Shown here piece by piece: positions 1-12,300 of a DNA stretch of 64,000 bases. The stretch lies in NCBI RefSeq assembly GCF_949628265.1, contig NC_088788.1, forward strand, positions 36,070,335 through 36,134,334, written 5' to 3'. The stretch's first letter is position 1. Each line of letters opens with the position of its first letter. The stretch is from Cloeon dipterum (lineage: Eukaryota; Arthropoda; Insecta; Ephemeroptera; Baetidae). Position numbers and translations under genes: made by a program. The notes under the pieces were generated by a model. The model saw only the letters and a program-made list of their open reading frames with translations. It ran no database searches and was not told the origin of the DNA.

Positions 1-1184
1 ACACAATAAACGTCAGTCTTAATGTCCAGATTAAATTTTACAACTCGGTTGACAGCTTCTCAAAACAAACAGTCCTTTCTAGAATGTGTGCGAAGGTGGA
101 AGAGCGGGATGGAAACACAGGAACGCAATTAATCACGCTCAAGATGATAAGAGGAATAAGCACTCGAATTCGCGCCGACCTCCGAAATAATCCTCGAAAC
201 AAGTTAAAATTCCAGTCTCGTGGGCTGCACTGCTTTTCGCCCGCGGCGCCCGACGCCACGAAAAAGGTCCAGTTCCTTCACGACACTTCATCATCCGCCC
301 AGGCTGTTTATTTAATTAGAAAACGGACATCCAATTGATTGATATATCGACGGCTGCACCTCCTTATGCTAATCGAGCCGAGGGATGCAGACTAATTGTC
401 GGCCGGGAAGAGCCATTTTTAACACCAACCAGATTGAGAGTGAAGCAAGATTCGAAAATTGGTGGATTCCGAGCAATAAATTTCAAAATTGCATCTTAAC
501 GCGGAGATTATTCGTGAAATTTACATGCAAAAGTACTTTCAATTTGCATTTAAGCGCAGAGAGTGTTGTGAAAACAAAGCGGTCATTCAGCTGGCTGCGG
601 GAACAAAGAAACGACTGCTTGTGTTTGGCCTCAAATAAATCAGGAGCTGCTGATAGGCTGATTCTATGGTGATATTGCATCAAGCGGCTGAGTGCGTGCG
701 TACGTTCGCGATTCGCAACTTTCAAACGTCATTTATATGTATTAATACGCAAACAGCACACAGAGAGCGAAGGTAAATCCCTGGGTGTGCCGCGCGCGCG
801 GCATTATTGATGGCGCGGCTGGATTTTTCTTACTGCCGGGCCTGACGGAGCCGCAGCATGCCCGCGCCGCCGAAAATTATTTTATATCAAGCAGACTGAC
901 TGATTGAGCTTCGGAAGATTAAGCCAGCTTTTTTGTCCGACAAAAAGACAATGTGTAATTACTTTTATCCTTTTATGTTAAGCAGTGATGTAATGAGAAA
1001 CCGTGGAAATTTGTTTGGTACGTGCGAACCTTTTCGCGACTGTTGGTTAACGAAATGCATTTGACAGACAAAATTAATTAAAATTCGGGGATTGGACATT
1101 GGCTGGATTGACGTAGAGTGGCTTCATTCTCAGTACTAAATTTAATTTTTATATTTAACATCAGTCAATCTCAGGTTGGCGTTT

Positions 1185-1560
1185 AAATTTTTGAGAAAAT
1201 CTGCTAAAACGTTTGCATGCTAATTATAAGCATTGTCTCTCTACTGTAAAACCACGATTTATTTCACAATTTATGGATTTTTCCTCAAAATTCGTACACC
1301 TCTGGATAGATTTCAAAAATAGGGATGGAAATCAAGCGAAAATATCATTTAGGTTTTCGAGAAATTTGGAAAAATCTGAATTTTAACTATTCCTCGGTCT
1401 TGATTTAAAATATTCTTCAATGTTGACCAGTAAAAGCTCTATACTTTATTTAATATTTGGTTGTGATTACGCAGCGTTAACTGAGCTACATAGAAATTCC
1501 CTCAAACAAAATATATAGTGTGAAGCTTTCTAACGAAATTTGGAAGCTTCCTCCTACGAA
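1185..1560 (+). repeat. Family C dispersed repeat, copy 1
   Basis: An AT-rich repeat whose landmarks recur elsewhere: GTTTGCATGCTAAT, then a GATTTATTTCACAATTTA block, then GGAAATCAAGCGAAAA, and a stretch ending near GTAAAAGCTCTATA. The same ordered landmarks occur near 19870, 29250, 31345 (reverse), 61190 (reverse) and, as a more diverged subtype, 32545 (reverse) and 37150. No coding capacity is visible. It is probably a non-autonomous transposon remnant; no ends could be fixed. Confidence 0.6.
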
Positions 1561-2516
1561 AAATTATGGCCATGTAAAAATCTCACGCGACGGGAGTGAA
1601 CAACTTAATTAAAACCGCTGGAGAGCTTTCTTTTTCAAAAGGCCTGCGTTCGTTTCTGCGGAAAATAAACTACCCTCGTTCGCTTTGATGGGTGAATTTA
1701 TGGCCAATAATCCAGATTTATGTGCGAGAAGAGCGTCAGGTGATATGACAAGGAACAAAATTCCGTTCGCCCGGTCCCAATTTCACCTGCTCTCTGCTCT
1801 GTTTTTACTACAATTTTTAACATCGATACGCATCTGTTTGGGTCGAAACGCTACAAATTTCTCAACTTCTTGTCGGTGGTCCCTGACAGGTCAATTTATA
1901 CGGGCGCTGGAATTTTGACACACTTTGACTTATTGCTGCAAACATGCTCAAGATAATTATCTGAGCATTAATTAAAATTCAAATGCGACGTCGATAAATC
2001 ATCCAGCCTGCTGCTCTTTTAATTTAATTTCGCGCGCTGTTGAGGGTCTGCGAGCAGAACGGTAGTTTGTTTTCCAGGGAAGTCCGTGACAGTCGCTCTC
2101 CGCAGAATATTTTCTCCTGAAATTATCCACTAACATGGAAGCTATCATTCGCATTGAGGCATTTAAATTTTTAATCAATCTTTTACTCTAAAATTCCCTC
2201 CGTTGTACTATTAAATCGAATAAACCCGAATTTCCACCTATAATAATTGCCTGTCTCGTTCGGCCCTTTTCACTTTCCTCGGCGGGCAGAATGTGGTCCA
2301 CCCATGAATCACAACTCGTGTGTATGTATCTGAGCTCGACGTTCATTAAAGTATTGACACCTCATTATGTGAATGAAAACAGTGCGCCTGTTTATTGACT
2401 CTCAGCCCGCCGAGCAGCCTGTTTGTTTTTCGCACTACCTTTAACTTGGACTTATCTCCCACGAGTCCTTTAATGATAGCGAATATTTCTTTGCACGCTC
2501 GTGCGAAATAAAAGGC

Positions 2517-2538
2517 TGAGTGAGTGAGTGAGTGAGTA
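2517..2538. repeat. GTGA tandem microsatellite
   Basis: About five tandem GTGA/TGAG units with no interruption. It is a simple sequence repeat inside the inferred Wnt5 intron. Confidence 0.8.
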
Positions 2539-3338
2539 AATACGTTGAAGAGCCGTCAAGGTGTTAATTGGCATTTAGAAATAAAACCTTGCTGACACAA
2601 AAAGGTGTGAATTGCAGGTGCTGCTCTCACCGTTAAAAAGATTTAATAAAACTAAACCTTCATCTGCATCAAATCTTCCGATCCTGATTATGAGGAAATT
2701 CTGTGTAGAACATATTTTATTTAGTAATTGCTTAAAAAATTAAACTAATAGCTCTCTGAATCACTTTGCCCTTGGAAGAAAAACGAGGAAAGTAAACCGA
2801 AATGTTGGTGACGATCTGCATTTAGGACTTGGTTGATAGAGCAATTTGTAAGATTCGACTAAATTTACGATTGGCTGTTTTCCCTCTAAAATTACATTGA
2901 CGAAGCGCTCTGTTATTAACATAAGCTCGCGCATTTTGCCTTTTAATGATACACCGCTGCTAATTGCGTAAATGCGCGCACCGCGTGTGCTGCTCGATCT
3001 CTCGTCGCTAATGGCGCCGGACAGTCCGAAAAAGGGAACTGAAATTCTGTGTCACGTTCTCGATTGATGATGATGACCGTTTTTAAGCCACAACTTTTTC
3101 AGTCCATCTCTCCTAAATCGAGAGAAAAATCATGCGACCACCCGTGAGTTTGCCGAACGAATTTGCGCCCGAGGTTCACACCCAAGCGCTAAAATAATGA
3201 TTACAAATTATTACCGTCGTAAAATCTTCTTTTGACTAGTGTAATTTGGCCCCTTTTTGCTTCAATTAGCATCGTAATTGTCACCCTGATGCCCAGCCAA
3301 TTTGGTAAATTGCAAAATTGCTTTTGTTGTGTTCGCAG

Positions 3339-6300
3339 CGAGCAGAGAAGCAGCCTTCACGCACGCGGTCGGCGCCGCCGGGGTGGTGCACTCGGTGGCC
3401 AGGGCCTGCAGGGACGGCTCCCTTTCCTCCTGCGGCTGCTCCAGGGCCAGGCGGCCGCGCGACCTGCGCAGGGACTGGATTTGGGGCGGCTGCGGCGACA
3501 ACCTCGAGTATGGTTACAAGTGAGTATCCGATTCTCTCGCAACAAAATCTGTGTCTAATTGTGTGCCATGAGTCAATGTTTGTCAATCAAAATCGCTTTG
3601 GATGCAAACCAGCTGCTGTGGACAGGGAAAATAGTTATAAAGATGAACAGGCTAGAAACACGGAACGAGATGCAGAGGTTCAGAAGTTGAGAAACGGGAA
3701 TTTTTTAGTTCAGGTGAATTTTAATGAAACTAACGAAACAAAAATTGCGCGATCGGTTGATATTTAGGTCAGATAAGGTACGAAATCGAACCCTGGCGTC
3801 AGGGTAGCCCTCAAGCGATCTTAATCATTCGATTCCCATGTGTGAACACTTTGCCGTAGAGTCCTTATATTGAGAGTCGCGCATATTAGCGGACCGACAC
3901 GCCCTTCGCAGATCCCCGTCCCTATCTTTTCCCATATTAAATGAGTTTTCATTAGCGGCTCTGTGTCAAAATTACTGAAGCCTTCCACGTCTCAATTGGA
4001 GTCAAAAGAAGGAGCACGAGTTGATCTACAACATAATTCGGAACCATGACCGGGGCCAATAAAACAACCGAGAAATCAGTGTTCGAAAAGTGCCCCTTTT
4101 TGTCTGGGAAGAAAGCTACAGCTGGAGTAGGCGACAGTGGAGACATCTGCTCTAACCGAGCAAGAGCAGTGAAGCTCACGCAGTTCAGTCAGTCACGTGA
4201 CTCAATCCCGCCATCTCATTGGCTAAGATGTACGCACTTAACTGCTTTGAGGTAGTGGAAGGGTGAAACAAGAGAGATGCGTGCCTGCCCTTGGCCAATG
4301 AGATAGCGAGATTGAGTCACGTGACTGCTCGAACTGCGTGTGCTTCACTACTCTTGCTGTGAGCAGATGTCTCTACTGTTGCCTACTCCAGCTGTAGCTT
4401 TCTTTTCGAACGCGAATTTCTCGGTTGTTTTCTTTCCCGCAGTCATGGTTTCGACTTATGTTGTAGGTCAACTCGTGCACTTTCGTTTGACATCAATTGA
4501 GATGCGGATAGCTTCAGTAATTTTGACACGAAAACTCATTTAACATGGGAAAAGGACGTGGATCTGCGCAGGGCGAACGCGCGTCGGTCCGCTAATCCGC
4601 GCAACTCTCAATCAATATAAGGACTATACTTTGCCGACGCCTGAAAGGCTCTATATTGGTTCAAGTTTCAAGATCAGCACACCACTAGAACAACCAAGTC
4701 AAGAGCTTTTAGAAAATGTGCATTTTCACCCTTTGGAAGCCACTAGAGCGCCCATAATCTCGCAAACGAGAACCATACCGATTTTCTCATCGGAATTTAA
4801 ATGATAAAGAATCTCAGGTACAAGACATTCCTTTTTACCAGCCTTTTTTCGCGTGCAACCACCTCCGTACCTTGCGAGGAGTGGCGGGTGTGGTGTCCGT
4901 GTCGTACATGCATCAGTTACCGATCTTTTTTTTCGTATTTTGCACCTGCGAAACAAGACTCCCGGCGGACAAAAGGGTTAATCGCACGCGATGTCTGTCT
5001 GGCAGGTTCACGCAAGGATTCGTGGACGTGCGAGAGCGCGAGAAGACCCACAAAAGAGGCAGCAGGGAACAGGGCCGCCAACTGATGAACCTGCACAACA
5101 ACGAGGCCGGCCGCAGAGTGAGTATGACCTTTTTGGTCCATGTCATTTCGTGCATGACCAGTTCATTATCGTATGTATGCGCGGCGGAGGCTGAATTCCG
5201 GTTTGATTGAAAGCTGTGCGCGCGGCACGAGAAGAAAGAGATGCTGCGCAAAGCAGCGTGAAATTAGAGCGTCACGAAATTTGATTTTGCCATCTTTGGA
5301 AGTCCACAGATTGCATCCTGCAGCTGAGGAAAATTTGCTTTGATTTTGCCTCTGATTAAAGTCATTATAAGTTATGGCCGACTGAATTCCTGCTGACGCA
5401 ATTTTTCCTCTCTAAATATTGGTTTCAAATTGCTCACCAGTGTTGCGCGTTGAAATCATGCATTTTATTACCAATCAAATTATTCTTATCAAAGATCTGC
5501 TGGAAATTTTGCAAACTGCTGTAGTGAATTATTTGCACACAATACTGTAATTGTTTTTAATGCAACAAGGAAAAACCGCATTTCACTAAAATAGCAATCA
5601 TCGATATAAAATATCAAACATACGCAACCTTTTTCCTTTCACTGACGCAACTGACCAGAGCTTATAGCAATATTCGACTTTTGGTTGATTCCAAGCGAAA
5701 TTTGATACATTTTCCTACTTTTTTTTTAGCACCATTTTAATTATTTAGTATGTGATGCCGTTATCCCGGAAGGTCAGCCCCTCGAAGCTTACAAATTTGA
5801 GATTATCTCGAGTTCTAATGAAGCAAAATCATCAAACTTTGTGCCAAAAGACGCCTTTTTAGACAGCCTACAACTTTTACTTGTGCAAAAATTTATTTGG
5901 AACTTTCCAAATTTGAATAATGTTGTTGCTAAATTTTGAATGTCTAGAAAAACTCTTTAATTTTTTCCTAATTTGCAAAATTTGCACACCGTTGGATTGA
6001 CCAAGTCGAGAGCTTTCCGAATATGTTCAATTTTACCCATTGAAAGCTATCAGGATGCTCAGGATATGCCCATAATTATCGTTTCATATCAATTTGAGCA
6101 ATGTTTTCCGTTTAGCTGATCCATATTTGTTAACATTTTCACGTTGTCTGATTTTCATTAAAGCCACATTAATAATTCGCAACCCACGACGTACGTTGAT
6201 TGGTAATAATCTTCTTTTGGCTTGTCTTGTGCTGAGTGCTGAGAGCGCAAAATCGGCCAATCCGCAGGATTTGCGTCGAGCTTGAATAATTTAGCAATCC

Positions 6301-9300
6301 ATAAAGCACCGTGGGTCGGTCGGACAGACAGACTGAGGCACACGCGGCCGCAGCGTCAAATATTTGCATTTCATCGGTTTTATTAATCCCCGGCTCGTCA
6401 GCGGCAGTCAGCGAGTCGGCTGCTGTAAATTGGCGGTACACGGCCCAGCGAGCCGGCTCATCAGCGTTATTGCTGTACAAATATAAGGCACTACTAATTA
6501 ATACATTTAATCCTGGCTGAGCAAACACGACGAACCATGCATTGCAGTCCCCGGAGAGACTTGGAGAGCGCGCGTGTTTGATGCGCAACCGCGCTCGTTT
6601 GAATAAGTGCTGACAGCAGAGGCAGTGCGGAGGTGGATGAACCCCGCCGCCGAATCTGCACGCCTAGCCGCTTTAATTGCGATGCGTGCGTTGGATTTAT
6701 TTTTGCTTATAATTGATTGCGTGAGTGTGTAGAACCAACACACTCCAAACAGCTCGCCCCTTTGCCCAGCATTTGCCCGATCAGCTTTTTCATTTAATCC
6801 GCTCTTTCGCAAAGCTAACAATGGAAACTCTATTTTAATAACACAGATCCTATTTTGCGATAATTTTTGTTGGCATTGGTTCAAATTAACTGTCCGAAAT
6901 TTTTATTTGTTTCCCAGATAATTTGAAACCCACGTGCAATTTAATCAGTGTAGAAGGTTTTAGGCATTTTTTTAAATTATAACATGTGCGTAGAGTCTGT
7001 ACATCTACATGTTAGACTCGTCTAAACCTCCCCTAGATAGCCGATGGGTTTCGGGGGTGATATGATCGCCGACCAACTCCAATTTGTCTTTGTTCTATCT
7101 CAGGAGGAAAAATTGATTAGTAAAATGGCGAAGAAATGTCTGCTTGTGGCATTTATATTATATTTCATACATTTTCACTCTCTATAAAGAGGGTAGTTTG
7201 GGGGTAGATTTTAACTCAAAAAGCGAGTCGTGATCAGTGAATAAGATTCTGAAATTTCAAAAAGCAACGAATTTCTATCATTTCTGCAATCTGCAATGCA
7301 TGGGGTGGAAGTGGGATGAGGGTAGATCACCCTAAAAACCCTACTGATATCTAGGGGAGGTTTAGATGAGTCGAATGGTGTGCAGTTTTTGCGATTCTGA
7401 CAGTTGGAACCCGAGATTTGGTGCTGACAATATTGGCAAAAATGGAATAATTTGTGCCACTCATCGCGGCTATAAATAAATATTGAAAAATCCCATTGAT
7501 ATGGCTCGGAGCCTTCAATTAATCTCAACTGTCGACGATTTTATAAAGTGGGGGAAGTTACGGTACAAGAAATTCCCAAAAGTCTAAATTATTTCAGTCT
7601 TCACTTGGAAATAACCTCTCTTTCAATGCAAATCCACTAAAATTATCGATACAATATTTTTATAACGATCTTATCTGTTTCAGGCCGTGATTAAAAAGAC
7701 GAAAGTGACTTGTAAATGTCACGGAGTGTCCGGGTCGTGCAGTCTAATCACATGCTGGCACCAAATCGCACCTTTCAGAGAAATCGGTGAGTATATAATA
7801 ACAACACAAATGCTTTAGACCTTCAAAAAGAGCACTTGTCACACAAATAATGTCCACTCACACGCATTTACAAATGCCACGACGCAGCCTCGGAGAATGT
7901 TAATGGCAAATATGGGAAATGTAGAGAGAGCTCTGCGAGAAAACACCTGCCAGATGTAGAAATGCGATAATTGCCTGCCTGATATGACGAGTGGCGTTTT
8001 CCGTCGCTGCATTTATGATAAATAGATCTTATCACGATGCATGCGAGTTTGTTACAATAAAAAGCAACTGCATCAGGTGTATTAACTGGACTTGCGCCAT
8101 TCGCTCCTCGCGTCCTGCCTCGTGGCGCGTATTTGCCAGCAAACTGAAAATCGGACACAACCGCAAGTGCAGGAAATGTCTCCCGCGCTCATTTGCATAT
8201 TTTGGCAATTATCGTTTGCGCAACTTTGTTATTAATTACCCGCTTGATTGATAATTATTTAGTCCAGGGGCAAGATCGTAATTTGTAAGCTGAAACTATC
8301 GCGTGTTTTGCAACTGCTGGTTGTTTTCTCCGGAGAAACGTGATATTCAAATATTAATTTTCGACGCGCTCTTTGAAATTAAATCTTGCGGCATGGAGAG
8401 ACAGTATATTTTTGTAGATCTCTCATAAACAAAGCAGTTAATGGCCACGAACGAGTTCATTGTAAAACCAGAATCACTCCCTGTTTGAACTGAAATCCAT
8501 TTATTTTGACATTTAATTAGCATTCATCAATATGAAAAATGCAGAAAGTTGATTTCCGAGCCCGGGTGGTCCGTCTTGGCTTAGGAGAAAGCCCCAAATT
8601 GCCAAGGTGCTAATCTGTGCGGCGACCACGCCTCCTCGGATATCGGGTTACAAAAGCAGGTGCACTCTTATACATTATGCTCAAGCGTAATTACGCGTAC
8701 CAATAATAATATTAATCTCGGCGCCTTCGTTAGCTAACTTTCTATTTCAGAGTTATTTGATGTGATACTGATACCCATAATATTTAACGCATGGCAAACA
8801 GCCTCGCGGATCAAGTTATCGATGACATTAAGCCGATTCACAATAATTTGTTGTTGTTGTTGGGCAACGTTAGTAGCAAAGCAACAATAATTCCAATTTA
8901 GAAAAAGTAACTAATTTTGATACCTTTTGTAAGAAAACTATAATCTGTGAGCTCTCCAAATCACATTTCTGCGGTCAGGAGTGCACGTAAAACAACACAA
9001 TAACCGTTTTGTAATAAATTGTCTTGAATTTTGTAGCGTGATTAGATGGCGAGAGATTGCCTTGAAGCGTTTAGCTAAGAGGGTGGAGCAAATGGCATTC
9101 TCTCGCTAAATTGCATACCATTAGCAATTTAATTTAATTTGAATCCATCCTTCATTCCATGCGAAACGAATATTTTCCCAGCGCTTTGCGGTTTTCAATT
9201 AAATTTCCAATCGAACGCATTGTCAAGCAGATTGTCAGAGATTGCGGAGAGGTTTTTCAGCTAAACGAGAGTCTTTCTTTATGCACGCATGACCGATCTC

Positions 9301-12300
9301 GTCATTTTCGGCCGACCCGCCCATGTCGTGCCAAAAATTACCATCCATTTTTTTGTTGGCAAAATCAGCAAACTTGTGTTCGATTTCTCAAACGTCGTCT
9401 GCGTTTCACGCATCATCTATCTTGGAATAATTATCTCGCGTGATTGTTTCTCTCGTAGAGCAGGCTGCTGAGATGGTTTCGATTCTGCGAACGCGCGTCG
9501 TCGGGCTCACCCTCCTTATTCAAAACCTCGGGGGGTCTTATAAAATATTGTGTTCGACATAATGTCGAGCAAAGCTGCTTATATATCAGGTTGCTAAAAG
9601 CTCGCTGTTGCCTACTTACTATAGTGCGAATGAAAACCGCTCGTCAAACTTGGGGGCCGCACGTGAAAGCTCATTCAGGTGGATCTCCTTGTGGCTGCAA
9701 CATATTATGTAGTAGTTGTTGCGGCTTACGGCGCACCAGACAATGAGAGTTTTTTTCTTTGCAATTCGTCGCTGGTTTAAGATGCGAAAAAAATCACTAT
9801 TCATATGATAGAATTGGAAATGAGAGTGAAAAGTGACGAAATGTCACGAGTCGGAGGATAAAAATGACGAAATTTGAACCAAAACATCGTTACTGCATTT
9901 AAAAAAACGACGGGTGTTACTGGAAACTTTTTGGGGCATGCATTAGATTTGTCCCAACAAGCCCGATCGAACTGACACCTAATTTGATTGCCTAGGCCTA
10001 GGCCAAGATCAAAGGTTAATTTTGGTTTTTAAATTTTGTAAATGAGCTCAGGAATTTTGAAAATGAGCTAGAAAGTTGTATAAGGATATGTGTAAAAATT
10101 TCATTGTGGTTAGTTTTGGGTTTCAAAACTAAAAAAATCACGAATTTTTCGACTTTTTTGGTTTTTGCAAATTTTTAAACTCCAAATCTCGGGTTCTAAC
10201 CATCAGAATTTCAAAAACTACCCATCGTCTCGACTTCCCCTGCCGTGCTAATGGGTTTAGGGGGTGTTATACCCCACCACATTCAACCCCCGGTTGCAAA
10301 GATGTGCTACCAAGCATGTGCTTTCACAGGGCGTATTAAATTACTCAAAACTCGCTCCAAATTACCTTATTTCTCAATTAAAACACTATTGTATGACCTC
10401 ATTCCAATTCTATTCACTGATCTAAGACATTTTTTTCAAGCTGAAAATAAAAAAATCTCCCGCGCCTATGTAAAAAATAATTAAATCAATTTGTTCATTA
10501 AACACCTATTTGTGTACAACAGATTCTATTATATAACAAAAATGTCAGGTCAGTCATTTGGCTGGTAATTTTGCAGCCTGGGTCAGACTCATCTGGTTTT
10601 TGTAAAAAATAATTATTTCCTATTGTTTTAGCTAAAATACTAAATTAAATCTACTGCCTATCAAGATTATTCAATTGATATCAATTTTTTTGCAGAATTT
10701 CACGTTTATACTGGGTAATTTTTTGCATTCATTTATTCATTCGCACATCTCCAATTGGTTGGAATAAATGATGTGAATAAATGGTTGTGAGAATAAACAG
10801 CTTATAAGAAATAGGCAATTAAAAACCTGTAAATTGCGCAGTCGGCTGCAAAATCGGACTGGCGATAATTCCTTTTCAATTCTCGCCACTCAATGCGATC
10901 GGTTCCTTGATCAGACTCCCACGGCGACTATAGTCGTTCAGTAAAAGCGATTCATTGTGACTTAGCGCGAGAGAGATTTCGATTTGCATATTAATTTGCG
11001 CGCATTAAATTGATACATCAGCCTCCAAATTGGCCTGTGCGGTCACTTTTTGCCACCAAGGCAATCCGGTAAAGCACTCAAAGGATAAAGGCGCGATAGC
11101 ATCAGCTATTTGCTGGGATTGCGTACGTAAAAATGACAAACTACTCTCTTATTATAGGCTAGAGAGAGAGAAAGAGAGAGAGAGAGAGGTGTATCCTTTA
11201 CCGCTCCTACGCATGCAGGCCATTTGAATTTGCACAGGGAAGGATATCGGGTTCCACGCGTATCATACGCGATTAGGCTCTCGGGATAATTTATATTTAA
11301 CTTTTAATTTGCATTCACTCGGCATTATCCTCTGAATAAATTACCTGCTTTCGTTCCCGTGCGCGCGCGTCGTTTTCCTTTTGATGCAAATCAAGTCAAA
11401 GTGTCCAACTAGTTTCCTTATTCAGCCGTCCACGCCACAATAAATTTTATCGTGTGGCACTTACGGTTAAGTGAATTTGTCAAAATTATAATTAAGTGAG
11501 CTACTGACTGAAGGGAATAATCAGGATTAAGCGGCCGCAATCCAATTTTCATTCACCGGATTTGACAAGAGTGAAATGAAATTTCCTTAAGAGCAATTTA
11601 AACATGAACTCGAGCGTATTTACATTGTATAAGACGGGGTTTTTTTTCTTTCGTTTCAGGTGACTACTTGAAAGACAAGTACGACGGTGCCACCGAGGTT
11701 CGGGTGAACAAACGTGGGCGTTTGCAGATCAAAGACCCAAGATTCAACATGCCAACTGCAAATGATCTTCTCTACCTGTCCGAGTCGCCCAACTATTGTG
11801 TCAAGAATCTGGCACTCGGATCCATGGGTACGTGAAGCACACTTATCTCGCGACTATTTATGATATTGCGCCGATCGGTGTGCGCCGGCTGCTGCCTGCC
11901 AACACTGGACGTGTTGAAGACGCGAGAAATAATAATGGTGTAGTCAAAGATTCGCATCGTTTTCGCATTGCATCATGCAGTCTTTTCAGGCCATTTATGG
12001 GCTTGCGGAGAATATACCGAGAGAAGCTGTTTGCAGATTTTCTGTCAAGATATCCTCTCGCACGCTCTCGGTGAAGCGCGTGCTCTTAAAATTAGTCATA
12101 ATGCCAGCAATTTGCTAACTTATAGCTCTGAGGCCAGGCGTGAGCTTCATTTTCAATTTCACATGCAAGATAAACAATACAAAATGCGTTTTTGGTTTGC
12201 TGCAAGCTCATTTTTAAATTTAAAATATTTGCACTAGTAAGTGGTAAACCTTAAAATTCAATTTTATATTAGCTGGTCAGTTTTGAAAAACTATATGACT

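Larger units (their letters stand above)
1..3338. other. Upstream intron of Wnt5 (no exon seen)
   Basis: The first Wnt5 exon in the window starts with an acceptor at 3337-3338 in the middle of the conserved Wnt domain, so this stretch is inferred to lie inside the gene. I looked for an exon coding the Wnt hallmark Cys-rich motif ending in Arg-Trp-Asn-Cys and saw none. The stretch is AT-rich. It contains a family C repeat (about 1185-1560) and a short GTGA tandem repeat (about 2517-2538). Open frames here look like chance. Confidence 0.6.
7787..11659. other. Large Wnt5 intron (3.9 kb), repeats only
   Basis: Between donor 7787 and acceptor 11658-11659 of Wnt5. It holds a short TTG run near 8849, one family B arm (9945-10290) and a GA microsatellite (11161-11188). 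No exon with convincing coding character was found on either strand. Confidence 0.7.

Noticed and set aside
3281-3767. Several overlapping frames around 3300-3700 on both strands.
   Set aside because: They are shadows of the GC-rich Wnt5 exon at 3339-3519, which has the correct splice sites and family motifs.
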